Shown here piece by piece: positions 16,379 through 26,250 of a stretch of DNA of 50,745 nt. Position 1 is the first letter of the stretch. Each line of letters opens with the position of its first letter. Made by a program: the position numbers and the translations under genes. Source of the DNA: Sphingobacterium litopenaei (GTDB lineage Bacteria; Bacteroidota; Bacteroidia; Sphingobacteriales; Sphingobacteriaceae); the NCBI RefSeq assembly GCF_014692495.1, contig NZ_JACOIJ010000026.1:1-50745 (forward strand). Reading direction: 5' to 3'. A model generated the notes under the pieces. It was given only the letters and a program-made list of their open reading frames with translations. It had not been told where the DNA came from and ran no database searches.

Positions 16379-19056
16379 GATTTAGCAATATTGAATTTGT
16401 GAATATAACCTAATAAGAAGTATTGTCTAAGTACAATACTATTCTGGAAATGAGTTCTGTTGCCATACGTTCCCCAATAAGTGGCATTATTCTGATTCAA
16501 AATGTCAAATCCTGTAAGTTTCAGTTGAGAACTATTTTTAAGATTGTAATATAATGACGTATTTATAATGTGAAAGTTATTCCGTTCATTCATGCCACTT
16601 GCTCTATTCTGTAAGGAATAACTAGTCTCTATGTTGAATCGTTTTATTCCTGTAATATTTAAACCTGCACCTATATCATGCGTGATATAGGTTGAATTTC
16701 TAAAGTCAGGATTGTCTTTCACTGAATTGGTATTATTTCTAATGTCTATTTTATACTTTGGCGCGAAAGCAATTTTATTTCTCCAACTGATGGAAAACTC
16801 TTGATTCAAAGATGCATTAAACATAGAATTCAGGTTTTCAATATCATTAATTGTATTGTAATTCTGATGTGTGTAAATGAAAGGTGAGGATGAAAAATAA
16901 TATTGCCAATTTTTAGAACCTTTCAGATTATACCTAAAATAGAAACTACCACTATATCTATTTGTAGCTCCACTTTGGTAAGATTGTCCAGTATGTTGTC
17001 CTGTATTAGGAACCATCCAAGATCGATATGCTGAAGATTTATCTTCGTAATAATAGTTCAAATTAAATCCAAATTGAATTTTTTGATTGAACTTATTAAA
17101 TCTCAAAGAAACATTTTGAATCTCTACTGGATCAAAGTTTAATGAAGGCAATTGTGTGGAAGTAGGATTGAGATTGTATGTCTGTGTGCGAATATTAGAA
17201 TAGGGATCTCTTACATCTTTTGACCAACTCGTATGTACTGTTTTGTACCTAATATTGATGTTGGGTAACCAATAGGTATTCTTTATATTTCTTTGGGTAT
17301 TAATTGAAATAAAATCAAAATCATTATGCTTTATTTGATAGGCAGTCCCGAAGTTAATATCTAAATCTTTTAGTGGTTTATAATAAAATTTTATTCCTGA
17401 TATATAATCTTGTGTATTGATTTCATAACTGTTTTCTAGATCTGTGCCATGTACTTGTCCCGCGTTGTTTCTATTATAAAAAAATGTTTCAAGTGGCCTA
17501 TCTATAATATTTCTCACAGTAAAATAAGTGTCAAAGTTTAGCTTCTTGATCATTCTATTTTGATAGCTTGTACTGAAATAAATATTATTGTCTAGACGGT
17601 CTTCAATATTATTAGACCAAATACTAGTATTTGGTTGATTTTCTTTGAATAGTTTAGTGATACTTTCGTCGAGTATATCGTTGTTCTTCGAACTGTAATT
17701 TATCGAATTCGTAAATGTCACAAGGTGTTGGGGGTTAATCTGTTTTTCAAAGAATAGATCGTGTCCATAGGAAAATCTTTTTCTGTTTGTTAAGCTATTC
17801 GACGAGTTACGATTTAGTGAATCAATAGCACTCAAAGTATAACTGCTGCCCAAGTTAATTGATGAGTTCTTACTGAAGCTTATCCTAGGCTTAAATTCAA
17901 TAAACATTGTCGTATCAAATCGATGTCTAAATAAAGTTGTAATATCGTGCTGATTTTCGTTTTGTGAATCCGAGCTTGCATATGATGCAGTTTCTTCATA
18001 CTCATTTAACAGCATTTTACTTACTGTGTTGTAATCAGTGTATGTATTGTTTTTTTTGAACATATACATTACATTGAGCTTGGTCTTTTTGCCCCAATCG
18101 TAGTTTAGATTGAAGCCTAACCCTATATTATTACCAATTCCCCAATAATTTCTACCCCCAAAATCATTAAATCCATAATTCTCCGATCGGCCTAATCCTG
18201 CATGTTGATTTAATTCGTTATAGTCAAAACTTTCTCTGTTGATGTTATTGCCAAATCCGATGAAACTAAGCTGTAAGGTATCTCTAAATGTGTTAAATAG
18301 CGCACCAGCTTCATACCTATCTCTCGTGCCACCACTGGCATATGCTTTTCCAAAATCTGTCCTTAATAATTCTTTTTTAAATTTCAAGTTTATGGTAATA
18401 GGAAGATTTTCTTCATTTTCAACCGTTTTTTTTGATTCCCCCCGATCGCGATATACTTGCACTGTTTTCACAAGACTAGCATCTAGATTTCGTGTGGCAA
18501 TACGAAAATCACTTGCAAAAAAATCTTTTCCATTTACTTTAACTTGACTTACCTCCTTACCTTGGTAATATATTTTGCCATCCATGTTTACTTGTAGACC
18601 AGGCAGTTCTTTCAATAATTCTTCTACATTAGCATTTGGTCTAGTTTTGAAATAGTCTGCATTGTACTCCAATGTATCTTTATTCATTCGTATGGGAGGA
18701 GCTGCGGTCACGACCACTTCATCAATGGATTTGCCGCCTAATTGTATGCTACCAAAATCTTTGATTAGATTATTATCAATTTCAAATTCTGTAAGATATG
18801 TTTCGGCATTGATGTGTGTAATAAATAAGTTAAGCTTGGTGAGGATTGGTAGCTTGATAAATTCAAATTTACCCTTTTCATCAGTCAAGGAATAGGACAG
18901 CACAGTTGAATCTTTAGGGTTGATTATCGAAATAGTAGCTTTGGCTAATGCCTTATTTTCAGCATCAATTATATGCCCTGAAATTTTCCCTTTATTTTGA
19001 GCTATTAACTGTCCAAAAATCAAAATTAATACTAAAGATAGAAAGTATGACTTCAT
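16369..19056 (-). CDS. Outer-membrane beta-barrel protein with carboxypeptidase-regulatory-like N-domain (TonB-dependent receptor-like)
   Basis: 895 aa. A signal peptide (1-19, ending LIAQ) is followed by a carboxypeptidase-regulatory-like beta-sandwich (about 23-100, GKISGHIIDAENKALAKATI) and a plug-like region. That region has NVEELLKELPGLQV and IYYQGKEVSQVKVNGKDFF (about 140-175). A long beta-barrel of the OMP_b-brl_3 type then alternates aromatic and polar strands to the C-terminus. No SusD partner or sigma/anti-sigma pair lies next to it, so a SusCD role is not supported. Ligand unknown. It is monocistronic on the minus strand. Confidence 0.88.
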   Translation of the reverse strand: MKSYFLSLVLILIFGQLIAQNKGKISGHIIDAENKALAKATISIINPKDSTVLSYSLTDEKGKFEFIKLPILTKLNLFITHINAETYLTEFEIDNNLIKDFGSIQLGGKSIDEVVVTAAPPIRMNKDTLEYNADYFKTRPNANVEELLKELPGLQVNMDGKIYYQGKEVSQVKVNGKDFFASDFRIATRNLDASLVKTVQVYRDRGESKKTVENEENLPITINLKFKKELLRTDFGKAYASGGTRDRYEAGALFNTFRDTLQLSFIGFGNNINRESFDYNELNQHAGLGRSENYGFNDFGGRNYWGIGNNIGLGFNLNYDWGKKTKLNVMYMFKKNNTYTDYNTVSKMLLNEYEETASYASSDSQNENQHDITTLFRHRFDTTMFIEFKPRISFSKNSSINLGSSYTLSAIDSLNRNSSNSLTNRKRFSYGHDLFFEKQINPQHLVTFTNSINYSSKNNDILDESITKLFKENQPNTSIWSNNIEDRLDNNIYFSTSYQNRMIKKLNFDTYFTVRNIIDRPLETFFYNRNNAGQVHGTDLENSYEINTQDYISGIKFYYKPLKDLDINFGTAYQIKHNDFDFISINTQRNIKNTYWLPNINIRYKTVHTSWSKDVRDPYSNIRTQTYNLNPTSTQLPSLNFDPVEIQNVSLRFNKFNQKIQFGFNLNYYYEDKSSAYRSWMVPNTGQHTGQSYQSGATNRYSGSFYFRYNLKGSKNWQYYFSSSPFIYTHQNYNTINDIENLNSMFNASLNQEFSISWRNKIAFAPKYKIDIRNNTNSVKDNPDFRNSTYITHDIGAGLNITGIKRFNIETSYSLQNRASGMNERNNFHIINTSLYYNLKNSSQLKLTGFDILNQNNATYWGTYGNRTHFQNSIVLRQYFLLGYIHKFNIAKSKE

Positions 19057-19158
19057 AATTATCTGGTTAATAGCACTAAAATATTATTATAAATCGTTAA
19101 AAAGTGTCAATTAAGTTTTTTTAACTATTAATTTTATAATAGTATTGTGCAGAAATGT
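19057..19158. other. Spacer upstream of the outer-membrane protein
   Basis: AT-rich spacer that should hold the promoter of the minus-strand outer-membrane protein. I see no full TAnnTTTG match and no repeat. Confidence 0.3.
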
Positions 19159-19195
19159 AAAAAGTCCATTTGAATTCAATTCAGATGGACTTTTT
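19159..19195 (-). terminator. Terminator after the M28 peptidase
   Basis: A 17-bp stem (19159-19175 with 19179-19195, one G-U pair) with loop TCA, just past the minus-strand stop at 19216. Confidence 0.85.
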
Positions 19196-19215
19196 ATTTA
19201 TTAGTGGAAGTTTTT

Positions 19216-20802
19216 TTACCTTCCAGTGCCTTGAGCATCAGCTAATGGCATATCCACCACAGGTTTTTTATCGCGATTTGCAATTTCCCATGTTGTATTG
19301 AAAATCAATTTCTCACGTTTTATCATCATTGGGAAATCAATTTTATCTACAGTGTCTTCTGGTGTATGGTAGTGTGGGTGCAATCCAGAGAAGAAAAATA
19401 ACGATGGAATACCATTCTTCGCAAAGTTGTAGTGATCAGAACGGTAATACAAGCGCATTGGTTCTTCTGGATGATCGTAGTCATAATCCAATTTCATTTT
19501 TGTCTCAGCATTCGCTTTTTCTACGATTGGCTTTAAGTCCGAACTTAATTTATTGACACCAATCACGTGAATATAATTATGGTCACCATTCAAATGTTTA
19601 TCATCGATACGACCAATCATATCAATATTAAGACAAGCTACAGTTTGTGTTAAAGGAATGATAGGATTTTCTACATAAAATTGAGAACCTAATAGACCTT
19701 TTTCTTCTGCCGCCAATGCAATAAATAAAATACTGCGACGAGGACCTTTTCCTTCTTTCTTAGCTTGTGCAAAAGCTTTAGCTAATTCAACAACAGCAAC
19801 AGTACCCGAACCATTATCATCAGCTCCAGGGAAGTAAGTGCCGTCTGGCAAAATACCATCATGATCCCAGTGTCCACTTACAACGATAACTTCATCTTTC
19901 AGATCAGTACCTTCTAGGTAACCAATTACATTTGGATCATTTAGCTTATCATTCTTAACACCCATAGAGGCTTGCACCGGCGATTTAATAACTGGAGGTT
20001 GTGCAGCTGCACTCGTAGTTTTAGAGGTAAAATTATTTACGCTGGTACCAATTTTTGAAAGTAATTGATCCGCTAATGAAGTTTTGATATGCACTACAGG
20101 GACAGATGTTCTTGTAGCTTGATTAACATTTCCTTTATCTAGGCCAACGCGTCCCATCATTCCACGGTTGTTCATGCGTTTGATCATTTCCTCATTTTGA
20201 GAACTTGTCGCCAGAATCAATTTTGGATTTAACTTTGTTAACTCTTGGATTCTTTTGAAGCGACTTGTGCTCCACATTGATTTCGAAGTGCTCCCCGAAA
20301 TAATAGATTTTCCATCTGCGTCAACAGGTTCGCCTTCGTTTATGATTAAAACAACCTTTCCTGTAATATCAATGTTTTTTAATTCATTGTATTTTTCATC
20401 TTGAATACCGTAACCTAAGAAAATAATCTCATCAGATGAGAATGTAGCGTCAGTATTATCTCCTTGCACATAAAAATCCTGACCGTATACTAAATTTTGG
20501 CCAGCAAGTGTGAAGTTCTGAACTTTATACGCTACTTGTAATAAAGAAACAGGTTGGTAATACGATCCATTTACAATGGGTTTTAAACCATACGATTGAA
20601 ATTGATCAGCTACATACTTTACAGTTTTTTGACCACCTTCTTGACCTGTTCCTCTTCCCGCAAATTCTTTACTTGCCAGAATAGTCAAATGGTTTTTCGA
20701 TGATTCTTCCGTAATGGTATTAGCATATTTTGAAGGTGATTGTGCCACCGAACAGCTATAAGCTAGAGGAAGAATAAAAAATATTGAAAGGATTTTTCTC
20801 AT
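19216..20802 (-). CDS. M28-family zinc aminopeptidase lipoprotein with PA insert
   Basis: About 528 aa from the ATG at 20802. I chose this start because it begins MRKILSIFFILPLAYSCS, a signal peptide with lipobox AYSC, and because an upstream ATG at 20832 would overlap rpiB. The central region (about 130-270) resembles a protease-associated domain. The M28 catalytic part shows the co-catalytic zinc site: GHWDHDG, GADDNGSG, AAEEKGLLGSQ, NIDMIGR and HYHTPEDT. It is probably a periplasmic or surface aminopeptidase feeding on peptides. It follows rpiB closely and is likely in the tatC-rpiB transcript. Confidence 0.92.
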   Translation of the reverse strand: MRKILSIFFILPLAYSCSVAQSPSKYANTITEESSKNHLTILASKEFAGRGTGQEGGQKTVKYVADQFQSYGLKPIVNGSYYQPVSLLQVAYKVQNFTLAGQNLVYGQDFYVQGDNTDATFSSDEIIFLGYGIQDEKYNELKNIDITGKVVLIINEGEPVDADGKSIISGSTSKSMWSTSRFKRIQELTKLNPKLILATSSQNEEMIKRMNNRGMMGRVGLDKGNVNQATRTSVPVVHIKTSLADQLLSKIGTSVNNFTSKTTSAAAQPPVIKSPVQASMGVKNDKLNDPNVIGYLEGTDLKDEVIVVSGHWDHDGILPDGTYFPGADDNGSGTVAVVELAKAFAQAKKEGKGPRRSILFIALAAEEKGLLGSQFYVENPIIPLTQTVACLNIDMIGRIDDKHLNGDHNYIHVIGVNKLSSDLKPIVEKANAETKMKLDYDYDHPEEPMRLYYRSDHYNFAKNGIPSLFFFSGLHPHYHTPEDTVDKIDFPMMIKREKLIFNTTWEIANRDKKPVVDMPLADAQGTGR

Positions 20803-20822
20803 AGTCAGTTTATGATTATTGG

Positions 20823-21254
20823 TTAAGCACAAGAGATTTTATTTACACGTGTTGCGTGTCTTCCACCTTCGAATTCAGTAGTAATAAAAGTTTGTGCGAT
20901 TTTTTTTGCTAATTCTAGATCGATGAAACGTGCAGGAATACATAATACATTCGCATTATTGTGTTGACGTGCTAAAGCAGCGATTTCATTTTGCCATGCA
21001 ATAGCTGCGCGGATTCCTTGATGTTTATTTGCTGTAATTGCCACTCCATTCGCGCTACCACAAATTAAAACACCTAATTCATTTTCTTGATTTTCTACCG
21101 AAGAAGCTACAGGATGTGCGTAATCAGGATAATCTACTGAATCTCCAGTCGCAGGACCAAAATCTTGAACTTCATGTCCCAACTCTTTCAAATACGCTAC
21201 CAAAGTCTCTTTGTAATCGTAACCTGCGTGATCGCTGCCTATTGCAATTTTCAT
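20823..21254 (-). CDS. rpiB: Ribose-5-phosphate isomerase B
   Basis: 143 aa. RpiB interconverts ribose 5-phosphate and ribulose 5-phosphate in the pentose phosphate pathway. GSDHAGYDYKE near the N-terminus and CGSANGVAITANKHQGIRAA, with the catalytic Cys and anion-hole glycines, identify the RpiB/LacAB family. Length is normal. It lies 12 bp downstream of tatC and 20 bp before the M28 peptidase. Confidence 0.96.
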   Translation of the reverse strand: MKIAIGSDHAGYDYKETLVAYLKELGHEVQDFGPATGDSVDYPDYAHPVASSVENQENELGVLICGSANGVAITANKHQGIRAAIAWQNEIAALARQHNNANVLCIPARFIDLELAKKIAQTFITTEFEGGRHATRVNKISCA

Positions 21255-21266
21255 AGTATTATATTT

Positions 21267-22139
21267 TTAATTAGTATAAAATTCTTTTTCTTTTTGTTGT
21301 TTCTTACGATGTACGTTTGCCGATACCGATATACTCAATTCATATAAGATAAACATCGGCGCACTTACGGTAAGCAAAGTAATAACATCCGCTGTAGGTG
21401 TAATTATCGCTGCTATAATCAAGATGATAACAATCGCATAGCGTCTACTCGCACGCATAAATTGCGGTGTCATTAAGCCTAATTTTGATAGTATAAAGAT
21501 CAAAATAGGTAATAAAAATATCACTCCACAGCCCAATGTCAACGTGGCAATTGTTGATAAATAAGAGTCAATAGTAATTTGGTTTGTAATCTCTGTACTT
21601 AAAGAAACGTTTGCCAAGAAATTGACTGAAAGAGGAACAACAATGTAATATCCAAACAAAGCTCCGAGAGCAAATAGGATAGAAGCATAAAACACAAATC
21701 CACTAGCAGATCTTCTTTCTACGTCTGTCAACGCTGGCTTTACAAATAACCATACTTCAAACAATAAATACGGAAATCCTAATGCTACAGCCATCAGCAA
21801 ACAAGAATTAATCTGTAACATAAACTGTCCAGCCAATTCTGTATTGATAATGTTAAAAGGAATTTTTTCTACACAAAACCCATCCAAGTTCAATAAGTCT
21901 CCCACTTTACACATCATACGGTAAGTCCAAAAATCTAAATTTTTAGGACCCATAATGATTTGATTGAACACAAAATCGTAAAATGTAAATGAAAGTATTG
22001 CAAATACAGCAACAGCTATTACAGCACGGATGATATGCCATCTCAAGACTTCTAGGTGCTCGAAGAATGACATCTCTGCTTCTAAGTTCTTTCCTTTATT
22101 CTTTATAGCGTCGATGAGTTTTTTATTTGACATAAGCAA
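21267..22139 (-). CDS. tatC: Sec-independent protein translocase subunit TatC
   Basis: 290 aa (288 if the second Met at 22133 is used). TatC is the twin-arginine signal receptor in the inner membrane. The N-terminal cytoplasmic motif FFEHLEVLRWHII (25-37) is the conserved HLxELR block, with E27 and R33. Six hydrophobic segments follow, with the family loop after the third (FVKPALTDVERR). A likely Tat substrate, the lipoprotein at 5348-6334, is in the same window. TatA is not. Confidence 0.96.
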   Translation of the reverse strand: MLMSNKKLIDAIKNKGKNLEAEMSFFEHLEVLRWHIIRAVIAVAVFAILSFTFYDFVFNQIIMGPKNLDFWTYRMMCKVGDLLNLDGFCVEKIPFNIINTELAGQFMLQINSCLLMAVALGFPYLLFEVWLFVKPALTDVERRSASGFVFYASILFALGALFGYYIVVPLSVNFLANVSLSTEITNQITIDSYLSTIATLTLGCGVIFLLPILIFILSKLGLMTPQFMRASRRYAIVIILIIAAIITPTADVITLLTVSAPMFILYELSISVSANVHRKKQQKEKEFYTN

Positions 22140-22155
22140 TTTTAAGTAACGAAAA

Positions 22156-22163
22156 CAAAAATA
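22156..22163 (-). promoter_or_regulatory. -7 promoter element of tatC, overlapping the accC terminator
   Basis: Minus-strand TATTTTTG matches TAnnTTTG, 16 bp before the tatC start. Its first bases belong to the end of the terminator stem at 22161-22188. Confidence 0.5.
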
Positions 22164-22188
22164 CCATTCTTTGGGATAAGAATGGTAT
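22161..22188. terminator. Intergenic hairpin terminator between accC and tatC
   Basis: Perfect 11-bp stem (22161-22171 with 22178-22188) and a 6-base loop. The minus-strand T-run at 22160-22156 points towards tatC, while accC ends at 22214, so it would stop accC transcripts. Confidence 0.7.
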
Positions 22189-22213
22189 TTAATTAAATAT
22201 CAACACAAAATTT

Positions 22214-23575
22214 TTACGCTTCCTCTTCTTCTGGGTATTCAGAAAGATCAAAAGTTTCCATGAATTTTGTAGTAAAATTACCTGCTCTGAAATTTGGATC
22301 ACGCATTAATCTCAAATGCAATGGAATAGTGGTCTTAATACCTTCGATTACAAATTCGCTTAATGCTCTTTCCATCGTAGCGATTGCTTCTTCACGCGTT
22401 TGAGCCACACAGATCAATTTCGCAATCATAGAGTCATAGTTTGGTGGAATAGTATATCCAGCATATACGTGCGTATCTACACGTACACCATGACCACCTG
22501 GAGAGTGGAAATTAGTAATGCGACCTGGTGAAGGACGGAAATTATTAAATGGATCTTCAGCATTGATACGACATTCTATGGCATGCATAGTAGGCTCGTA
22601 ACTTTTTCCTGAAATAGGAATACCAGCAGCCACTTTAATTTGTTCTTTGATCAAATCAAAGTTGATTACTTCTTCCGTAACAGGGTGCTCAACTTGAATA
22701 CGAGTATTCATTTCCATAAAGTAGAAGTTGCGGTGTTTGTCCACCAGGAACTCAATTGTACCCGCACCTTCATAATTTACAGCAGTAGCTCCTTTGATAG
22801 CTGCTTCACCCATTTTTGCACGCAATTCAGGTGTAATAAATGGAGAAGGAGCTTCTTCTACTAATTTTTGGTGACGACGTTGGATCGAACAGTCACGCTC
22901 AGACAAGTGACATACTTTACCGTATTGGTCACCAATTACCTGAATCTCGATGTGACGCGGTTCTTCAACGAATTTTTCTAAATAAATCCCATCATTACCG
23001 AAAGCTGCGCCAGCTTCTTGACGTGCGGAATCCCAGTTTGGTTCGAACTCTTCATCTTTCCAGATGATACGCATACCACGGCCACCACCACCTGCAGTAG
23101 CTTTGATAATAACAGGGTAGCCAATTTCATTAGCTAATTTGATACCTGTTTTTACGTCAGGTACAAGACCATCAGATCCAGGTACTGTAGGAACGCCAGC
23201 TTTTTTCATTGTATTTTTAGCTGAAGCTTTATCTCCCATCTTCTCAATTTGGTCTGCAGTAGCACCAATAAACTTGATACCATATTCAGCACAAATTGCT
23301 GAGAATTTAGCATTCTCAGATAAAAATCCGTATCCTGGGTGGATTGCATCTGCATTTGTTAATTCAGCAGCTGCAATGATATTTGGAATATTTAAATAAG
23401 AATCTTTACTTGCTGGAGGACCAATACAGACAGCTTCATCTGCAAAGCGTACGTGCAAACTATCTTTATCTGCTGTTGAATATACAGCGACACTCTTGAT
23501 GCCCATCTCGCGACATGTGCGAATGATACGTAGAGCGATTTCCCCTCTATTTGCTATTAATATTTTTTTGAACAT
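22214..23575 (-). CDS. accC: Acetyl-CoA carboxylase, biotin carboxylase subunit
   Basis: 453 aa. AccC carboxylates the biotin on AccB using ATP and bicarbonate, the first half-reaction of fatty acid synthesis. [18 protein letters not shown] opens the biotin carboxylase N-domain. [12 protein letters not shown] is the ATP-grasp glycine loop. [24 protein letters not shown] and [14 protein letters not shown] carry the catalytic residues. Length is normal. It lies 82 bp downstream of accB, with terminator-like hairpins in the gap. Confidence 0.97.
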   Translation of the reverse strand: MFKKILIANRGEIALRIIRTCREMGIKSVAVYSTADKDSLHVRFADEAVCIGPPASKDSYLNIPNIIAAAELTNADAIHPGYGFLSENAKFSAICAEYGIKFIGATADQIEKMGDKASAKNTMKKAGVPTVPGSDGLVPDVKTGIKLANEIGYPVIIKATAGGGGRGMRIIWKDEEFEPNWDSARQEAGAAFGNDGIYLEKFVEEPRHIEIQVIGDQYGKVCHLSERDCSIQRRHQKLVEEAPSPFITPELRAKMGEAAIKGATAVNYEGAGTIEFLVDKHRNFYFMEMNTRIQVEHPVTEEVINFDLIKEQIKVAAGIPISGKSYEPTMHAIECRINAEDPFNNFRPSPGRITNFHSPGGHGVRVDTHVYAGYTIPPNYDSMIAKLICVAQTREEAIATMERALSEFVIEGIKTTIPLHLRLMRDPNFRAGNFTTKFMETFDLSEYPEEEEA

Positions 23576-23602
23576 AAGGAATGACTTAATATACCAATTG
23601 TA

Positions 23603-23652
23603 CTATGCTTGCATAGCATCTTATTAAACTCAAAAAGCTGCCTAGGGCAGCT
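23603..23652 (-). terminator. Terminator-like attenuator between accB and accC
   Basis: On the minus strand, stem AGCTGCC/GGCAGCT (23652-23636, loop CTA) runs into a T-run at 23636-23632. A second small perfect stem, CTATGC/GCATAG, lies at 23603-23616. Both sit inside the accB-accC operon. Confidence 0.55.
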
Positions 23653-23657
23653 AGAGA

Positions 23658-24134
23658 TTATCTTGGATCAACTAAGAATAATGGTTGATCGTATTCAACT
23701 GGTTGCGCGTCGTTCACTAAAATTTTAACGATTTTACCAGAAACTTCCGATTCAATTTCGTTGAATAATTTCATTGCCTCGATAATGCATAACGGTTTTC
23801 CTGGTGCAATCTCATCACCTACATTGATAAAGGCTGGTTTATCAGGACCTGGAGAACGATAGAACGTACCAATCATCGGTGATTTAACTGTGATGTAGCT
23901 AGACTCATCAGATGCTGGAGCCGCTGGTGTAGCAGGGGTAGTCGCTGCAGGTGCTACCGGAGCCGCTGGTGCAGGAGCCGCAGCAGGGATAGCTGCTGGT
24001 ACTGTCGCTGTTACATACGTTGGTTCTTGATTTGTCTTTATCGTGATTTTGAAATCTTTCTCTTCAATCGATACTTCATTCACACCTGATTTAGATACGA
24101 ATTTAATCAAGTCTTGAATTTGTTTAATGTCCAT
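23658..24134 (-). CDS. accB: Acetyl-CoA carboxylase, biotin carboxyl carrier protein
   Basis: About 158 aa if started at MDIKQIQDLIKFV (24134), the normal N-terminus. Upstream in-frame Met codons at 24140 and 24158 are possible. An N-terminal alpha-helical part is joined by an Ala/Pro-rich linker (about 45-75) to the biotinyl domain. The biotin lysine lies in EAMKLFNE (Lys122), where the usual AMKM is AMKL. It follows fabH and precedes accC. Confidence 0.95.
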   Translation of the reverse strand: MDIKQIQDLIKFVSKSGVNEVSIEEKDFKITIKTNQEPTYVTATVPAAIPAAAPAPAAPVAPAATTPATPAAPASDESSYITVKSPMIGTFYRSPGPDKPAFINVGDEIAPGKPLCIIEAMKLFNEIESEVSGKIVKILVNDAQPVEYDQPLFLVDPR

Positions 24135-24213
24135 ACTCATGATAGTAGGTTTTGTCAAATTTGTTTATTAATTATTAAAAATTAGTCGATAAATATAGGA
24201 AAAATTGACTTAG

Positions 24214-25203
24214 CTAATAAGCCCATTTTAAATAAACTGATCCCCAAGTGAATCCTCCACCGAAAGCAGCTAATATTAAATTATCACCTTTTTTCAATTG
24301 GCTTTCCCATTCCCATAAACATAATGGGATAGTACCACTTGTGGTATTTCCGTACTTATGAATATTTACCATTACTTTTTCTTCTGGTAAACCTGCACGT
24401 TCAGCGGTAGCGTCGATAATTCTTTTGTTAGCTTGATGTGGCACTAACCATGCTACGTCATCAGCTGTCAAATTATTGCGTTGCATAATTTCATGTGCAA
24501 CATCTGCCATGTTTGTAACAGCAAATTTGAAAACTGTACGACCTTCTTGGTAGGCATAGTGTAAACCTGCTTCTATAGTTTCGTGCGTTGCAGGGTTCAA
24601 TGAACCTCCGCCTTTGATGTTTAAGAATTGACCGCCCGAGCCATCAGTTTTTAGAATAGTATCTTGTATGCCGTTACCTTCATCATTTGGTTCTAACAAT
24701 ACTGCTCCACATCCATCACCAAATAGAATACACGTATTGCGATCTTTGTAGTTTACTACAGAAGACATTTTGTCTGCGCCGACAACCAATACTTTCTTAT
24801 GTTTTCCTGATTCAATAAATTGAGTTCCTGTTGTCAATCCGAATAAGAAACCAGAACAAGCTGCTTGTAGATCGTAACCCCAAGCATTTTTAGCTCCGAT
24901 TTTGTCTGCTAAGATATTTGCTGTGGCTGGGAATAACATATCTGGAGTACTTGTACAGAAAATAATCAAATCGATTTCTTCTGCAGTAATACCTCTCTTT
25001 TCTAATAGACCTTTTACTGCGGGTACTGCAAGATCTGAGGTAGCTAATCCTTCTCCTTTTAAGATACGGCGTTCTTTAATACCAGTACGAGAGACAATCC
25101 ATTCGTCATTCGTATCCACCATAGTTTCAAGTTCCTTGTTTGTCAATACATAATCAGGAACATATCCGTTTACCGCCGTGATAGCTGCGTGAATTTTAGA
25201 CAT
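24214..25203 (-). CDS. fabH: 3-oxoacyl-ACP synthase III
   Basis: 329 aa. FabH condenses acyl-CoA with malonyl-ACP to start fatty acid synthesis. The catalytic triad is in place: Cys116 ([10 protein letters not shown]), His256 (VPHQANKRI) and Asn286 ([10 protein letters not shown]). The C-terminus [14 protein letters not shown] is typical. The start lies 6 bp after the plsX stop, so the genes are coupled. Confidence 0.97.
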   Translation of the reverse strand: MSKIHAAITAVNGYVPDYVLTNKELETMVDTNDEWIVSRTGIKERRILKGEGLATSDLAVPAVKGLLEKRGITAEEIDLIIFCTSTPDMLFPATANILADKIGAKNAWGYDLQAACSGFLFGLTTGTQFIESGKHKKVLVVGADKMSSVVNYKDRNTCILFGDGCGAVLLEPNDEGNGIQDTILKTDGSGGQFLNIKGGGSLNPATHETIEAGLHYAYQEGRTVFKFAVTNMADVAHEIMQRNNLTADDVAWLVPHQANKRIIDATAERAGLPEEKVMVNIHKYGNTTSGTIPLCLWEWESQLKKGDNLILAAFGGGFTWGSVYLKWAY

Positions 25204-25209
25204 ATAATG

Positions 25210-26148
25210 TTAGTTAAAAGCAGTTTTAATCTTATCGATAAATTTCGATTCGATCATACCTTTAGATAGTAATACCATATTTTTTATAGCAGTAGGAGAG
25301 GAGATTCCATGTCCAATTAATACAGGAGCATTCACACCTAGAATTGGACTTCCACCATATTGCTCATAGTTGAACCTATCAAAGAAATCATCTTTAAAAC
25401 CTTTTTTCAAAGTAACAACATAAAATGATTCGGCTAATTTAAGTACCACGTTTCCTGTATAACCATCACATACGTATACATCCGCATGATCCGAAAATAA
25501 GTCGCGGCCTTCGGCATTGCCTATGAAATTAATTTTAGGGTTTGATTTGAGTAAAGGATAGGTTGAGATTGTTAGGGCATTACCTTTTTCTTCTTCTTCG
25601 CCAATGTTTAATAAACCTACTTTAGGATTTTGGATGTTGTACACATATTCTGCATACAAACTGCCTAATAAAGCGAATTGGTTTAACATTTCAGGTTTAC
25701 AATCTGCGTTAGCTCCCACATCCAAAAGAATTCCAAAGCCTTCTTTTAATTTGGGTACATTCGTTGCGATTGCTGGTCGCATTACTCCTGGAATAGTTTT
25801 AACGCTGAACATAGCTCCCACAAGCATGGCGCCTGTGTTGCCGGCAGAAGAGAAGGAGTCTATCTCGCCATTTTTTAGTAATTCAAAACCTTTAGCGATG
25901 CTTGAATTAGGCTTCTGTGTGATAGCTTTGGTAGGATGCTCATGCATAGAGATAGCATCTGGTGCATGTACGTAATCAAATAATGATGGGTCTGCGCCTG
26001 CTTCTTCTATGGCTTTTCTTGTGTCTTCCTCAGGACCAATCAACACTATGCGTTGATCATCAGAAAGACTTTTTTGTGCTTCAATAGCACCTAGTATGTT
26101 TGATTTTGGGGCAAAATCCCCACCTAGAACGTCTAATCCTATCTTCAT
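25210..26148 (-). CDS. plsX: Phosphate acyltransferase PlsX
   Basis: 312 aa. PlsX makes acyl-phosphate from acyl-ACP for phospholipid synthesis with PlsY. MKIGLDVLGGDFAPKS at the N-terminus, HEHPTKAITQKPNSSIAKG and SFSSAGNTGAMLVGA are family blocks. VCDGYTGNVVLKLAES occurs towards the end. It sits between rpmF and fabH, as in many bacteria. Confidence 0.97.
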   Translation of the reverse strand: MKIGLDVLGGDFAPKSNILGAIEAQKSLSDDQRIVLIGPEEDTRKAIEEAGADPSLFDYVHAPDAISMHEHPTKAITQKPNSSIAKGFELLKNGEIDSFSSAGNTGAMLVGAMFSVKTIPGVMRPAIATNVPKLKEGFGILLDVGANADCKPEMLNQFALLGSLYAEYVYNIQNPKVGLLNIGEEEEKGNALTISTYPLLKSNPKINFIGNAEGRDLFSDHADVYVCDGYTGNVVLKLAESFYVVTLKKGFKDDFFDRFNYEQYGGSPILGVNAPVLIGHGISSPTAIKNMVLLSKGMIESKFIDKIKTAFN

Positions 26149-26180
26149 CCGTTATTATTTTTCTCCTTCAATAATACGCA

Positions 26181-26236
26181 AAAACATCCCAAAGTAAAGC
26201 AAAAAAATCTATTTTTTACTCAATTTGGGATGTTTT
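26181..26236 (-). terminator. Terminator-like hairpin between rpmF and plsX
   Basis: Perfect 13-bp stem (26181-26193 with 26224-26236) closing a loop of about 30 bases that can itself fold, with T residues following on the minus strand. It probably lowers readthrough from rpmF into plsX. Confidence 0.55.
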
Positions 26237-26250
26237 CTCTAAAGATATTT

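Noticed and set aside
16369..19056. SusC of a polysaccharide utilisation locus
   Set aside because: No SusD-like partner, glycoside hydrolase or regulator is adjacent, and the barrel looks like the OMP_b-brl_3 type.
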